Source of the DNA: Alcanivorax sp. 1008
Lineage (GTDB): Bacteria > Pseudomonadota > Gammaproteobacteria > Pseudomonadales > Alcanivoracaceae
Reading direction: 5' to 3'
NCBI RefSeq assembly: GCF_020667895.1
Contig: NZ_JAFMPS010000004.1
Location: 124,001-188,000 of the forward strand
DNA: 64,000 nt
In this document: in pieces, positions 27,896 to 37,546 of the stretch
Layout: every line of letters begins with the position of its first letter
Numbering within the stretch: position 1 is the first letter of the stretch
Notes under the pieces: model-generated
What the model was told of the DNA's origin: nothing
Databases searched by the model: none
Seen by the model: the letters and a program-made list of their open reading frames with translations, nothing else
Program-made: the position numbers and the translations under genes

Positions 27896-28914
27896 AGACC
27901 AACTCGATCCATCAGGGCGCCAAGCGGAGCCAACTGCTCACGCCGGCTGATTACGGTACGCAAATAGGCCGCGAAGCGGGGCACATCCTGCAGGTACTTT
28001 GGTTTACCGTCACGGTGACAGATGCGGGCAAAGATGCCGATCACTTTCAGATGCCGCTGCGCGCCCATCAGATCGCAGTCATACAGAAATTGCTCAAATG
28101 AAGCGGGCACTGGCAACTCAGCTGACCGCGCTCGCTGCCAGTAAAGCTCAAGCCAACCCAACACCCGCTGCTCCGGCCAACTAATAAAAGCATCTTTGAA
28201 CAGCGAGGTGACGTCGTAACTGACTGGCCCGTATACGGCGTCCTGAAAATCGATAATGCCGGGATCAGGGTCACTATCCATCAGGTTACGTGGCATATAG
28301 TCCCGATGAACATACACCTGACCCTGACTCAGCGCCCGCGCCACCAGCAGCTCAAAGATGGTATCCAGCTCGGCCCTCAAGCCGGCATCTATCTCGATGC
28401 CAAGGTGGCGCTTCAGATACCACTCGGGAAATAGCTCCAGTTCACGGCGCAGCAGGGCTTCATCGTAAACCGGCAGCACATTGGGCTGACTGACCCGCTG
28501 AATCCGGATCAGTGCATCAATGGCATGACTGAAGCGCTGGTCTGCATTGTCTTCGTCAAGCACCGTCAACCAGGTCTCGGTGCCCATGTCCGGCAACAGC
28601 AGGAAGCCTCTGTGGAGGTCCTGGGCAAGGATATGCGGCACATGCACCCCGGCATCGGCAAACAGCCCGGCAATGCGTACAAATGGCCGGCAATCCTCCT
28701 GCGGCGGCGGCGCATCCATACCAATAAGGCTGCGCTCACCATCGCCATCGACAAATTTGTAACGAAAATACCGCCGGAATGAGGCATCCGCAGACGCCGG
28801 CTGACCACTGAGCGGCCGGCCAATTTGCGCAGAAACCCACTCATCCAGCGCCGATTTGCGCTCATCCTGACCGGTTTTAGTGTCGATCTGCCCTGTCTCT
28901 GTCGCCGGCTGCAT
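27892..28914 (-). CDS. amgK: N-acetylmuramate/N-acetylglucosamine 1-kinase
   Basis: A 340-residue phosphotransferase of the APH fold that phosphorylates the anomeric position of MurNAc or GlcNAc. Visible motifs are ASFRRYFRY at the nucleotide-binding region, the Brenner motif VYVHRDYMPRNLM and the metal-binding IIDFQDAVYGPVSYDV. ATG 28914 is preferred: an AGAGG sequence lies six bases upstream, whereas the GTG at 28920 abuts it. The gene is divergent from lptD and overlaps murU, the conserved Pseudomonas arrangement. Confidence 0.9.
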   Translation of the reverse strand: MQPATETGQIDTKTGQDERKSALDEWVSAQIGRPLSGQPASADASFRRYFRYKFVDGDGERSLIGMDAPPPQEDCRPFVRIAGLFADAGVHVPHILAQDLHRGFLLLPDMGTETWLTVLDEDNADQRFSHAIDALIRIQRVSQPNVLPVYDEALLRRELELFPEWYLKRHLGIEIDAGLRAELDTIFELLVARALSQGQVYVHRDYMPRNLMDSDPDPGIIDFQDAVYGPVSYDVTSLFKDAFISWPEQRVLGWLELYWQRARSAELPVPASFEQFLYDCDLMGAQRHLKVIGIFARICHRDGKPKYLQDVPRFAAYLRTVISRREQLAPLGALMDRVGL

Positions 28915-28970
28915 TGCCACCCTCTATCCAGTAAACTGCCGTCCGGCTTTTTACCTGTTCCGGATTGCGA

Positions 28971-31244
28971 ATGCCACTGCGCCCCACCCGATTCCTGCTG
29001 ATTACCAGTTTGCTGGCAGGCCCGGTGCTGGCTGACGATCTGAACTGGGTCAAACGCAAGGAGATGGAATCCCTGCCGCAGGAGATGCAACAGCCAATCC
29101 CTGCCTGGTGCAGTGGCACCTACTATAATCCGGCGCTCGCCAACCCGGCGAGCTCTGGCGACACCCTGATCAGCGCAGAACGCTCCCAGTTCGAGATGGA
29201 TGGCGACGCTGTACTGGAAGGCAGGGTAATCATCGAACAGCCCGGACGCACACTGAGCGCCGACTTCGCTCGCTACAACCAGAGCAGCGGTGACTTCTCC
29301 TTGGACGGAGATATCCAGCTGGACACCGATAGCCTGAGCTTTCGTGCCGACTCTCTGAGCGGAAATATGAAAAACCGCCAAGCCAACCTGCTCGGCGCCC
29401 GCTATGCGTTGTATGAACAAAATGCCCGGGGAGACGCGGATAAGATTGACCAGAACGGCCAGCAAATTGTTATTGAGCGTGGCAGCTACACCACCTGCGC
29501 GCCTGGCTCCGACGGCTGGCGGCTGAATGCCCGACGCATTGATCTGGACCGAGAGAAGGGCTGGGGTGAGGCTCGCCATGTGGTTTTGCGGGTAGAAAAT
29601 GTGCCCCTCGCATACATCCCCTGGATTACCTTTCCGATCGACGACCGCCGCAAAACCGGCCTGCTGTTTCCTTCCTTCGGCACCTCGGATAGTGGCGGCT
29701 TCGACATCAGCCAGCCGTTATACCTGAACCTTCACCCACAGGCGGATGGTACGCTCGCTCCGCGCTATATCGATGGCCGTGGCAATGGCATTGATACCGA
29801 GTTCCGCTACCTGACCCGCCTCGGCCAGGGCGACCTGGTGTACGGCCTGCTTAAAGAAGACAAGCTATTCAACGATGAAGACCGGGTAGTTGCCAGCTGG
29901 AACCATGAGGGCAGCCTGGACCGCTGGCTATTCAGCACCGACGTCAATTATGTTTCCGATGATTTTTACTTCAAGGATCTGGACACCGGCCTTGAAGTCG
30001 CCTCGCTCACTCACCTGCCTCGAGAAGGTCAGGCGGAATATTTCGGACGGCACTGGCGCTTTCTCGCTCGTCTGCAAGCCTGGCAAACCATCGATCCAAC
30101 GCTGGCAGATGACGACCTGCCCTATCGTCGCCTACCGCAGCTTAGCCTGACCGGCACGCAGCCCATTGCCGGGCCGCTAGCCCTCGACTGGGCCAGTGAC
30201 ATCACCGTATTCGACCGAGATGCCTCCCTGCTTACAGATGATATCCGTGGCCAGCGCATTCATCTGCAACCGGCGCTGACAGTTCCCCTGGAAGCCTCAT
30301 GGGGTTATTTACGCCCACGAGTTCGTTTCTACGAGACTGCCTACTCGCTAAGTGGCGTAGACACCCTGCCATCAGATACTCCGACCCGCTCGTTATGGGG
30401 CACAAACCTCGACGGCGGCCTGTTTCTGGAACGCCCCTTCGCCTTTGCTGGACGTCAGCTACTGCAGACTCTGGAACCGCGCATTTTCCTGAATCATATT
30501 GAACAGGAAGAACAGTTTGATTTGCCGGACTTCGACAGCGGCCGGCTAACCTCATCGTGGGACACCTTGTTTCGGGAAAACCGCTTTACCGGCTACGATC
30601 GCATCGGCGATGAGCAGAGCGGCACGCTTGGTATTACTTCCCGCTTTGTCGACCCACAACGGGGCGACGACCTGTTGACTCTGCGTGCCGCACAGAAATT
30701 CCATCGTCGTGACCGGGTAGTGGAATCAGGCAATGTGGATCTGCCAGCCAACACCTTGCAGCAATCAGCGGTCGTGGCAGACGCCACTCTGCAGATTGAT
30801 CAACGCTGGTCCATGTTCGCCGAGACCCAGTGGAACTCTGAAAAAGACCGCCGGGAGCAGAACAGTCTGCGCATTGCCTATAGCGACCGCAGTCGTCTGC
30901 ATCTATACGCGGGCTACCAGTACCGGCCCATTGATAATATCCGCCAAACGGAACTCGCAGCCATGGTTCCTGTCCACCGCAACTGGAGTCTGATCGGGCG
31001 CTGGCTGCATGATCTTGGCGAGCGACGCTCTCTAGAAAACGTTTCCGGAATTGAGTATCGCGACTGCTGCTGGCGCATCCGCCTGATCAACCTGCGCGAA
31101 CTTAGCGACCGTGATGGCGATACCACGCTCGACCCAGAACGCACCACGCTGCTACAGATCCAAATGGTTGGTCTGGGTGGTTTCGGCGGCACCGTCGACA
31201 CGCTGCTGGAACGCGGCATTCCAGGCTACAGGAGAACCCAATGA
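28971..31244 (+). CDS. lptD: LPS-assembly protein LptD
   Basis: An outer-membrane beta-barrel that inserts LPS into the outer leaflet together with LptE. The 757-residue protein has a signal peptide (MPLRPTRFLLITSLLAGPVLA), an OstA/LptA-like periplasmic jellyroll (about residues 60-190, VLEGRVIIEQPGRTLSADFARY) and a large C-terminal barrel. Four cysteines matching the disulfide-forming set are seen: Cys47, one in YTTCAPGSDGW, and the pair in YRDCCWRI. ATG 28971 is preferred over TTG 28965. The surA start overlaps its stop (ATGA), giving the classic lptD-surA-pdxA-rsmA-apaGH operon. Confidence 0.96.
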   Translation: MPLRPTRFLLITSLLAGPVLADDLNWVKRKEMESLPQEMQQPIPAWCSGTYYNPALANPASSGDTLISAERSQFEMDGDAVLEGRVIIEQPGRTLSADFARYNQSSGDFSLDGDIQLDTDSLSFRADSLSGNMKNRQANLLGARYALYEQNARGDADKIDQNGQQIVIERGSYTTCAPGSDGWRLNARRIDLDREKGWGEARHVVLRVENVPLAYIPWITFPIDDRRKTGLLFPSFGTSDSGGFDISQPLYLNLHPQADGTLAPRYIDGRGNGIDTEFRYLTRLGQGDLVYGLLKEDKLFNDEDRVVASWNHEGSLDRWLFSTDVNYVSDDFYFKDLDTGLEVASLTHLPREGQAEYFGRHWRFLARLQAWQTIDPTLADDDLPYRRLPQLSLTGTQPIAGPLALDWASDITVFDRDASLLTDDIRGQRIHLQPALTVPLEASWGYLRPRVRFYETAYSLSGVDTLPSDTPTRSLWGTNLDGGLFLERPFAFAGRQLLQTLEPRIFLNHIEQEEQFDLPDFDSGRLTSSWDTLFRENRFTGYDRIGDEQSGTLGITSRFVDPQRGDDLLTLRAAQKFHRRDRVVESGNVDLPANTLQQSAVVADATLQIDQRWSMFAETQWNSEKDRREQNSLRIAYSDRSRLHLYAGYQYRPIDNIRQTELAAMVPVHRNWSLIGRWLHDLGERRSLENVSGIEYRDCCWRIRLINLRELSDRDGDTTLDPERTTLLQIQMVGLGGFGGTVDTLLERGIPGYRRTQ

Positions 31245-32524
31245 TTCGATTTGCCAGCCTTGCCCTGCTCCTGTCGGCATTGGCATTTTCCCAATCAGCT
31301 AGCGCCGAGGTTGTCACGCTGGACAAAATTGCCGCCGTCGTTGACGACAGTGTCATCATGGCCAGTGAGCTCAGTGCCCGCGTCGCAGATATTCGACGCA
31401 ATATCAGCGCGGAAGGACGCCCGGCACCACCGGACGACATTCTTCGCACTCAGGTACTGGAGCGCATGATTGTCGAACGCATCCAGGCGGCCCAGGCTAA
31501 TCGTTTAGGTATCCGTATTGATGACACCAGTCTTAACGAGGCTCTGACAGGCATTGCCCGGCAAAACGGCTTCAGTCTGGAAGAATTTGCCGCGCACCTG
31601 ACCTCCGAAGGCTATCAATGGGCAGCCTTTCGGGAACAGCTGCGCAGTGAGATGGCAATCAATCAATTACGCCAGCGCAGAGTCAGTCAACGTATCCGTA
31701 TTACTGACGGCGAGCTCGACCGATTTATCAGCTCGGAACAGGGCCGCCAATTATTTGAAGCAGAGTTTCGCCTGGGTCACATCATGGTGGCCGTTCCGGA
31801 TGGCGCTTCGGAAGATCAGCAGCGCAAAGCAGAGCAGCGCGCCAATGACATCATGCAGCGCCTGAAGGAAGGTGCGGATTTCTCCGCTCAGGCAGCCGAG
31901 TTTTCAGACGGCCAATCCGCTCTTGAAGGTGGGGACCTCGGCTGGCGGCCAGCTGCGCAGTGGCCATCCCTATTCGCTGATGCGGTGATCAACCTGCAGG
32001 CGGGGGAATTGGCTGGGCCACTACCCGCCAGTAACGGCTTTCACATTTTGAAGATGATTGACCGACGTGGTGATGAGCAGCAATTGGTGGACCAGTACCT
32101 GGTGCGGCATATCCTGATCAGGCCGACTACTTTACGTAGCAACGAAGAAGCCCAGCGCTTGAGTGGCGAGCTGCACGATCGCATCATTCAAGGTGAAGAC
32201 ATGGCCCGTCTGGCACGGGAGTTTTCCGACGACCCGGGTAGCGCACGCAGCGGCGGCAGCCTTGAGTGGGTATCTCCCGGTGAAATGGTAGAAGAGTTTG
32301 ACCAACAGATGCAGTCAATTCCCGCAGGCCAGATCAGTGATCCATTCCGCACCGAGTTCGGCTGGCATATTCTGCGAGTTGAACAGGTGCGCCGCGCCGA
32401 TATGAGCGAAGAATACCGACGGTTGCGCGCTCGGCAGGCGTTGCACCAACGTCGCTTTGCGGAAGAGCTGGAGTTGTGGCTAGCTGAGCTGCGTCAAGAA
32501 GCTTACGTAGACATTCGCCTCTGA
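31241..32524 (+). CDS. surA: Periplasmic chaperone/peptidyl-prolyl isomerase SurA
   Basis: Escorts outer-membrane proteins such as LptD through the periplasm. The 427-residue protein has a signal peptide (MIRFASLALLLSALAFSQSASA), the SurA N-terminal chaperone domain (VTLDKIAAVVDDSVIMASEL), and two parvulin domains (about 175-275, FRLGHIMVAVP; and about 285-385, YLVRHILIRP). It ends with a short chaperone helix. The ATG overlaps the lptD stop by four bases, with GGAG eight bases upstream. Its own stop overlaps pdxA by one base. Confidence 0.96.
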   Translation: MIRFASLALLLSALAFSQSASAEVVTLDKIAAVVDDSVIMASELSARVADIRRNISAEGRPAPPDDILRTQVLERMIVERIQAAQANRLGIRIDDTSLNEALTGIARQNGFSLEEFAAHLTSEGYQWAAFREQLRSEMAINQLRQRRVSQRIRITDGELDRFISSEQGRQLFEAEFRLGHIMVAVPDGASEDQQRKAEQRANDIMQRLKEGADFSAQAAEFSDGQSALEGGDLGWRPAAQWPSLFADAVINLQAGELAGPLPASNGFHILKMIDRRGDEQQLVDQYLVRHILIRPTTLRSNEEAQRLSGELHDRIIQGEDMARLAREFSDDPGSARSGGSLEWVSPGEMVEEFDQQMQSIPAGQISDPFRTEFGWHILRVEQVRRADMSEEYRRLRARQALHQRRFAEELELWLAELRQEAYVDIRL

Positions 32525-33513
32525 TGAGCACTCCTGTTGCGGTGACCTGTGGAGACCCGGCCGGCATTGGGCCGGACCTGATTTTGCAGTTGCAGCAACA
32601 GCTTCCCGACACCGCAATGGTTGTGCTCGGCGATATGGCCGTTCTTGAGGAGCGAGCCCGCCAGCTTGGTCTGAGCGTGTCTCTGCGGGACTGGCAACCG
32701 GGCGACCCGCTGCCGCCTGACTGCCTTGCCGTATGGCACTGCGACAGTGGCGTCAGGGTGCATGCTGGTCAGCCTGACCCAGCCACGGCGCGCAGCATTC
32801 TGACTATTCTGGACCGCGCCGCAGACGGCTGTCTGGATGGTACATTTTCCGCCATGGTCACCGCGCCACTGGCCAAGCATGTTATCCGTGAAGGCGCTCA
32901 GCCGGACTTCATCGGCCACACCGAGTATCTTTGTGCACGCGCTGGAGTAACACGGGTAGTCATGATGCTGGTGGCTGACAAACTGCGCGTCGCCCTCGCC
33001 ACCACTCACCTGCCTCTACGTGAGGTAGCGGACGCCATTAACAGCACCTCGCTGCAACAGACCATCAAGATTCTGGAGCATGACTTGCGCAGCCATTTCG
33101 GCATAACTGACCCCAATATTATGGTACTGGGACTGAACCCTCACGCTGGCGAAAACGGCCACCTTGGCGACGAAGAGCAGCGCATCATTATCCCGGCCCT
33201 GGATCAATTACGCCTCCAGGGCATAAAGCTCACCGGCCCGCTGCCGGCGGATACCGCCTTTACCCCCCGCCACCTGCAGGGTCATGATGCGGTACTAGCG
33301 ATGTACCATGATCAGGGCCTGCCGGTACTGAAGTACGCTGGCTTCGGCGAGGCAGTCAACATTACGCTGGGACTGCCGTTTATCCGCACATCCGTGGACC
33401 ATGGCACCGCCTTTGATCTGGCCGGCAGCGGCCGCGCAGATTCAGGCAGCCTGATTGCCGCCACCCGGCTCGCTGCCAGACTGGCGCGGCAAAAAAATAC
33501 TCAGGAACAGTGA
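32524..33513 (+). CDS. pdxA: 4-hydroxythreonine-4-phosphate dehydrogenase
   Basis: An NAD-dependent enzyme of pyridoxal phosphate synthesis. The 329-residue protein shows VTCGDPAGIGPDLIL at the N-terminus, TAPLAKHVIREGAQPDFIGHTEYL, the GLNPHAGENGHLGDEE metal-binding region, and AMYHDQGLPVLKYAGFGEAVNITLGLPFIRTSVDHGTA-type motifs near the C-terminus. Its ATG shares one base with the surA stop (TGATG). It is the third gene of the lptD operon, as in E. coli. Confidence 0.97.
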   Translation: MSTPVAVTCGDPAGIGPDLILQLQQQLPDTAMVVLGDMAVLEERARQLGLSVSLRDWQPGDPLPPDCLAVWHCDSGVRVHAGQPDPATARSILTILDRAADGCLDGTFSAMVTAPLAKHVIREGAQPDFIGHTEYLCARAGVTRVVMMLVADKLRVALATTHLPLREVADAINSTSLQQTIKILEHDLRSHFGITDPNIMVLGLNPHAGENGHLGDEEQRIIIPALDQLRLQGIKLTGPLPADTAFTPRHLQGHDAVLAMYHDQGLPVLKYAGFGEAVNITLGLPFIRTSVDHGTAFDLAGSGRADSGSLIAATRLAARLARQKNTQEQ

Positions 33514-33515
33514 AT

Positions 33516-34331
33516 ATGCAGCATCAGGCGCGCAAACGTTTCGGCCAGCACTTTCTCACCGATACCGCTCTGGTAGAAAAAATGGTTCGAGCCATTGCTC
33601 CCACCGACGAGCAAATTGTGGTGGAAATAGGCCCGGGCCAGGGCGCCCTCACCTTGCCGCTACTTGATCGCATTCAGCATCTGCAAGTAGTGGAGCTGGA
33701 CCGTGACCTGATCACTGAACTGGAACGCCGCATTGCCAAGCAGCGAATTACCATCCACAGTGCCGACGCCTTGAAATTCGACTTTTCTTCGTTGGCACAA
33801 AACGGCCAGCGAGTCCGAGTGGTGGGCAACCTGCCTTACAATATTTCCACTCCCTTGATGTTCCATCTGCTTGATCAGGTCGATGTCATTGAAGACATGT
33901 GCTTTATGCTACAAAAGGAAGTTGTCGATCGACTGGTTGCCTCACCCGGCACTGCTGACTGGGGCCGCCTGTCTGTGATGATTCAGTATTACTGCCAGAA
34001 TGATTATCTTTTCTTTGTACCGCCCACTGCATTTTCACCACCCCCCAAGGTTGATTCGGCGGTAGTGCGGCTAACCCCGTATCGCCAATTGCCTCACCCG
34101 GCGGATGACGTGGACGTACTGCGTCGAGTTGTGGCGCAGGCCTTTACCCAGCGCCGCAAGGTGATTAGTAATGGTTTGAAGTCTTTTCTCACCAGCGAGC
34201 AGATTGCAGCAGCCGGCGTAGACCCTGGCCTGCGTCCAGACAGTATTGGTCTGGCTGGCTTTGTATCCCTGGCCAATCAAGTCAGCCGGCTATCTTCAGC
34301 CGCCCAACCGGACAACCACCATGCAGGATGA
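33516..34331 (+). CDS. rsmA: 16S rRNA dimethyladenosine transferase (KsgA)
   Basis: Dimethylates A1518 and A1519 of 16S rRNA. The 271-residue protein begins MQHQARKRFGQHFLTD and has the SAM motif VVEIGPGQGALTLPLL, the acidic VELDRDL, and the catalytic VVGNLPYNISTPLMF. The C-terminal helical domain carries VVAQAFTQRRKVISNGLKS. I chose ATG 33516, nine bases after AGGA. A GTG at 33510 overlapping the pdxA stop is too close to it. It overlaps apaG by eleven bases. Confidence 0.96.
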   Translation: MQHQARKRFGQHFLTDTALVEKMVRAIAPTDEQIVVEIGPGQGALTLPLLDRIQHLQVVELDRDLITELERRIAKQRITIHSADALKFDFSSLAQNGQRVRVVGNLPYNISTPLMFHLLDQVDVIEDMCFMLQKEVVDRLVASPGTADWGRLSVMIQYYCQNDYLFFVPPTAFSPPPKVDSAVVRLTPYRQLPHPADDVDVLRRVVAQAFTQRRKVISNGLKSFLTSEQIAAAGVDPGLRPDSIGLAGFVSLANQVSRLSSAAQPDNHHAG

Positions 34332-34704
34332 TCCGCGCTACCACGTTCGCGTGTTTGTACAAACCGAGTACCTGCCTGAGCAAAGCGACCCGGAGGGACA
34401 TCGCTGGGTGTTCGCTTACCACATCACCATCCGCAACGAAGGTGAGCAGGCCGCCAAGCTACTTACACGTCATTGGGTTATCACCGATGGCGATGAGCGG
34501 GTTCAGGAAGTGCACGGTGAGGGTGTGATTGGCGAACAGCCCAATCTGGCGCCAGGACAAATCTTTGAGTACACCAGCGGCTGCGTACTGGAAACCAGCG
34601 TCGGCAGCATGCATGGCAGCTATCAGATGCTGGCTGAAGATGGACACTGCTTTAATGCCGATATTCCAGCCTTTACCTTGGCACCACCACACAGCCTGCA
34701 CTAA
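34321..34704 (+). CDS. apaG: ApaG/CorD-family protein
   Basis: A 127-residue single-domain beta-sandwich (DUF525) protein, known from cobalt and magnesium homeostasis phenotypes but without a settled biochemical role. It shows VFAYHITIRNEGEQAAKLLTRHW, then GVIGEQPNLAPGQIFEYTSG and the MHGSYQM core. ATG 34321 is chosen because it gives the family start. The gene overlaps rsmA by eleven bases, and AAGGAG around its stop serves apaH. Confidence 0.95.
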   Translation: MQDDPRYHVRVFVQTEYLPEQSDPEGHRWVFAYHITIRNEGEQAAKLLTRHWVITDGDERVQEVHGEGVIGEQPNLAPGQIFEYTSGCVLETSVGSMHGSYQMLAEDGHCFNADIPAFTLAPPHSLH

Positions 34705-34713
34705 GGAGCCTGC

Positions 34714-35535
34714 GTGAGCACCTACGCCATCGGAGATCTGCAGGGCTGCCTTGGCGCCTTTGAACGCCTGCTTGAACAGATCAACTTCAAAGCCGGCGCA
34801 GATCGACTATTGCTAGCCGGCGATCTGGTGGCTCGGGGGCCCGACTCCCTTGGCACATTGCGCAAGGTTTATGGACTCCGCGACCATCTTCGCTGCGTCC
34901 TGGGCAATCACGACCTGCACCTGCTAGCCGTTGCTCATGGTGCTGCACCGCTGAAAAAAAAGGATCGCGACCTGCAGGCCATTCTTGACGCCCCGGATGG
35001 TGATGAGTTGCTTGGCTGGCTACGGCAGCAGCCACTGATGATTGATATCCCTGAGTTTGATGCAGTGATGACCCATGCCGGCATTCCGCCGCTGTGGACA
35101 CTTGATCAGGCGCGTAGCCGAGCCAGAGAAGTGGAAGCCGTGTTGCACAGTGATCAGTGCAAAGATCTTTTTAATAATATGTATGGCAATGAGCCGGCCG
35201 GCTGGTCAGATGCACTGCATGGCGCCGACAGGTTGCGGGTCATTACCAATCACTTCACCCGCATGCGCTTTATCAATGAAGCTGGTGAGCTTGAACTGCA
35301 AACCAAAGGCGAGGCGGCTGCGCCACCGCCGGGCTACTTTCCCTGGTTTGACCACCCCAAAAGAGTTCACTACAGCACCCGGATCCTGTTTGGTCATTGG
35401 GCTGCGCTAGCCGGCGACGTTGCCATCGATGGCATTGAGGCACTGGACAGCGGCTGTGTCTGGGATGGCTTTTTAACTGCGTTCCGACTTGAAGATCAGC
35501 AACGCTTCCAGTGCGACTGCCGCAAACACAAATAG
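34714..35535 (+). CDS. apaH: Bis(5'-nucleosyl)-tetraphosphatase, symmetrical
   Basis: Hydrolyses diadenosine tetraphosphate to two ADP, and in E. coli also removes nucleoside tetraphosphate caps from RNA. The 273-residue metallophosphatase shows YAIGDLQGCLGAFERLL, LLAGDLVARGPDS, LGNHDLHLLAV and VMTHAGIPPLWTL, giving the two-metal ligand set. It starts at GTG 34714, preceded by AAGGAG. It ends the lptD-surA-pdxA-rsmA-apaG-apaH operon, 14 bases from the convergent DUF2058 gene. Confidence 0.96.
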   Translation: MSTYAIGDLQGCLGAFERLLEQINFKAGADRLLLAGDLVARGPDSLGTLRKVYGLRDHLRCVLGNHDLHLLAVAHGAAPLKKKDRDLQAILDAPDGDELLGWLRQQPLMIDIPEFDAVMTHAGIPPLWTLDQARSRAREVEAVLHSDQCKDLFNNMYGNEPAGWSDALHGADRLRVITNHFTRMRFINEAGELELQTKGEAAAPPPGYFPWFDHPKRVHYSTRILFGHWAALAGDVAIDGIEALDSGCVWDGFLTAFRLEDQQRFQCDCRKHK

Positions 35536-35549
35536 TGTAGCGGCAAGCC

Positions 35550-36083
35550 TCACCACATCAGATCATCCGGAATTGGATAGTCCGCATAGGGATCATCGTC
35601 CGCCTGTTGGCCAGAATCACGTTCATGACGCACCACCACAACGGCCGCATCCCGCTCAGCAATCTTGTCCGCAATAGCCGTGGGCACCACTTCAAAGCCA
35701 TCCGCCAGACGCACCACGGCAAGCATGCCTCGGGCCAGCTGATCTGCGATCAGGGCGCTGACATAAATCTTCTGAATTTTTTTGCCATCAACAAACTGAA
35801 ATGATTGCTCTGCCCCTCGACGGTCGACCCGATGGGCCTCAATCAGCTGACGAATCTGCGCAGCAATCTCCTTATGACGCTGCTGCGCCTGACGCTCCGC
35901 ATTCAATGCCCGGTCGCGCTCCGCCTGAGCTTCGCGGGCCTGGCGCACTGCTTGCGCCGGGTCTTGCGCTTCACCCCGAGCAACCTGCTTGGCCTGCTGG
36001 CGCTTGGCATGGTCTGCCTGACGAGCCTTCTTGGCGTCTGCCAGGCCCGCTTTGAGCAGCTGATCTTTCAGGGAACCGGCCAT
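35550..36083 (-). CDS. DUF2058 (YaiL-like) protein
   Basis: A 177-residue cytoplasmic protein of unknown function. The N-terminal half is a highly charged, Ala/Gln/Arg-rich coiled coil (LKDQLLKAGLADAKKARQ, about residues 5-80). The C-terminal half holds the conserved VDGKKIQKIYVSALIADQLARG and ends DPYADYPIPDDLMW. That pattern and length match DUF2058. It is monocistronic, convergent with apaH, and its 5' end faces the DEAD-box helicase gene. Confidence 0.85.
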   Translation of the reverse strand: MAGSLKDQLLKAGLADAKKARQADHAKRQQAKQVARGEAQDPAQAVRQAREAQAERDRALNAERQAQQRHKEIAAQIRQLIEAHRVDRRGAEQSFQFVDGKKIQKIYVSALIADQLARGMLAVVRLADGFEVVPTAIADKIAERDAAVVVVRHERDSGQQADDDPYADYPIPDDLMW

Positions 36084-36221
36084 CTCTACTCCACAGTAAC
36101 GGTAATAACCCGGACATTATGCCCTTGCTCAGAGAAACAGCCCAAATCCATGCGGATACGGGTAAACTGCACACCATTGCACTATCGCCTGACACCCAGC
36201 CCAGCTCACTGGAATAACGAC

Positions 36222-37532
36222 ATGATGTTTACCGATTTTGCCCTGCATGAGCGCCTGCTGCGCGTCGTTACCGAACTTGGCTTCAATGAGCCGACACCGG
36301 TCCAGCAAGCCGCCATTCCGGTGATCATGAATAATCGCGACCTGCGCGCCATTGCCCGCACTGGCTCGGGGAAAACCGCTGCCTTCCTGCTGCCCATGCT
36401 GCACAAGCTGTATGGCGACCCAAAGCCGCGCACCGCCACCCGGGCGCTGATCCTGCTGCCCACCCGTGAATTAGCCCAGCAGACTCTGAAGCAGGTCACC
36501 CAGTTTGCCCGCTACACCTTTATCAAGGCCGAGCTGGTCACCGGCGGTGAAGACTTCCGCATCCAGGCATCACGCATGCGGCGCAACCCGGACATCCTGA
36601 TTGGCACACCCGGTCGTATGATCGAGCACTTCAACGCCGGCCATCTGGAGCTGGGTGACCTTGAAGTGCTGGTGCTGGACGAAGCCGACCGCATGCTCGA
36701 TATGGGCTTTGCAGAAGATGTGCTGAAACTGGCCGGCCTGTGCAATAGCGAGCGGCAAACCCTGCTGTTCTCGGCCACCAGTGGAGGCCCCGGACTGGAT
36801 CACGTTGCTCAACAGGTACTGCGCGAGCCGGAACAGCTGACCCTGGACGATGTCCGGTCTCTGGACATCCATATCGGCCAGCAAATCATCACCGCCGACG
36901 ATATCAGCCACAAAGAGCGCTTGCTGCAATGGCTGCTCGCCCACGAGGAATATCGTAAGGCAATTATCTTTACCAACACCCGTGTTCAGGCCGATCGTTT
37001 AGGCGGCGTGATGGTGGCATCGAATATCCGCAGCTATGTGCTACACGGTGAGAAAGACCAGAAAGATCGCAAGCAGGCCATGGACCGATTACGCAATGGC
37101 GATATCGATGTATTGGTGGCCACCGATGTGGCTGCCCGGGGCATCGACGTTGGCGGTCTTGATCTGGTGATCAACTTTGATATGCCTCGCAGCGGTGACG
37201 ACTACATTCACCGCATCGGCCGCACTGGTCGCGCAGGCGCCAGTGGCCTGGCCATTTCTTTTGTGCTGACCAACGAATGGAATTTGATGGCGAGCATCGA
37301 ACGCTACCTGAAGCAGAAGTTCGAACTACGCGTTATCAAGGAGCTTAAGGGCAGCTTTCAGGGCCCGAAAAAACTAAAAGCATCTGGCAAAACCGTTGGC
37401 ACCAAGAAAAAGAAGAAGGATGGCAATGCTACGAAGGGCAAAGCGAAGCCGGCCAAGAAGCCGGCACGCAAACCCAAGGCGCCGGCAATATCTAATCCTG
37501 GTGGCATGGCGCCGCTAAAGAAGAAAAAGTAA
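36222..37532 (+). CDS. DEAD-box RNA helicase
   Basis: A 436-residue ATP-dependent RNA helicase, similar in layout to SrmB/RhlE. All core motifs are present: Q motif (GFNEPTPVQQAAIP), I (ARTGSGKT), Ia (PTRELAQQ), Ib (GTPGRMIEHF), II (DEAD), III (SAT), V and VI (HRIGRTGRAG). The C-terminus after about residue 385 is a Lys-rich basic tail (GTKKKKKDGNATKGKAK), suited to binding structured RNA. ATG 36222 is the homology-supported start. The same frame stays open 139 codons upstream, but that stretch is antisense to the DUF2058 gene. Its likely job is ribosome assembly or RNA decay. Confidence 0.9.
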   Translation: MMFTDFALHERLLRVVTELGFNEPTPVQQAAIPVIMNNRDLRAIARTGSGKTAAFLLPMLHKLYGDPKPRTATRALILLPTRELAQQTLKQVTQFARYTFIKAELVTGGEDFRIQASRMRRNPDILIGTPGRMIEHFNAGHLELGDLEVLVLDEADRMLDMGFAEDVLKLAGLCNSERQTLLFSATSGGPGLDHVAQQVLREPEQLTLDDVRSLDIHIGQQIITADDISHKERLLQWLLAHEEYRKAIIFTNTRVQADRLGGVMVASNIRSYVLHGEKDQKDRKQAMDRLRNGDIDVLVATDVAARGIDVGGLDLVINFDMPRSGDDYIHRIGRTGRAGASGLAISFVLTNEWNLMASIERYLKQKFELRVIKELKGSFQGPKKLKASGKTVGTKKKKKDGNATKGKAKPAKKPARKPKAPAISNPGGMAPLKKKK

Positions 37533-37546
37533 CAAGGCAGCTGTCT

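Noticed and set aside
28566-29579. Open 337-codon frame antisense to lptD
   Set aside because: It shadows lptD and amgK, both clearly real, and its composition has no domain signal.
35805-36221. In-frame upstream extension of the DEAD-box helicase
   Set aside because: It is antisense to the DUF2058 gene, has no helicase homology, and the family start is at 36222.
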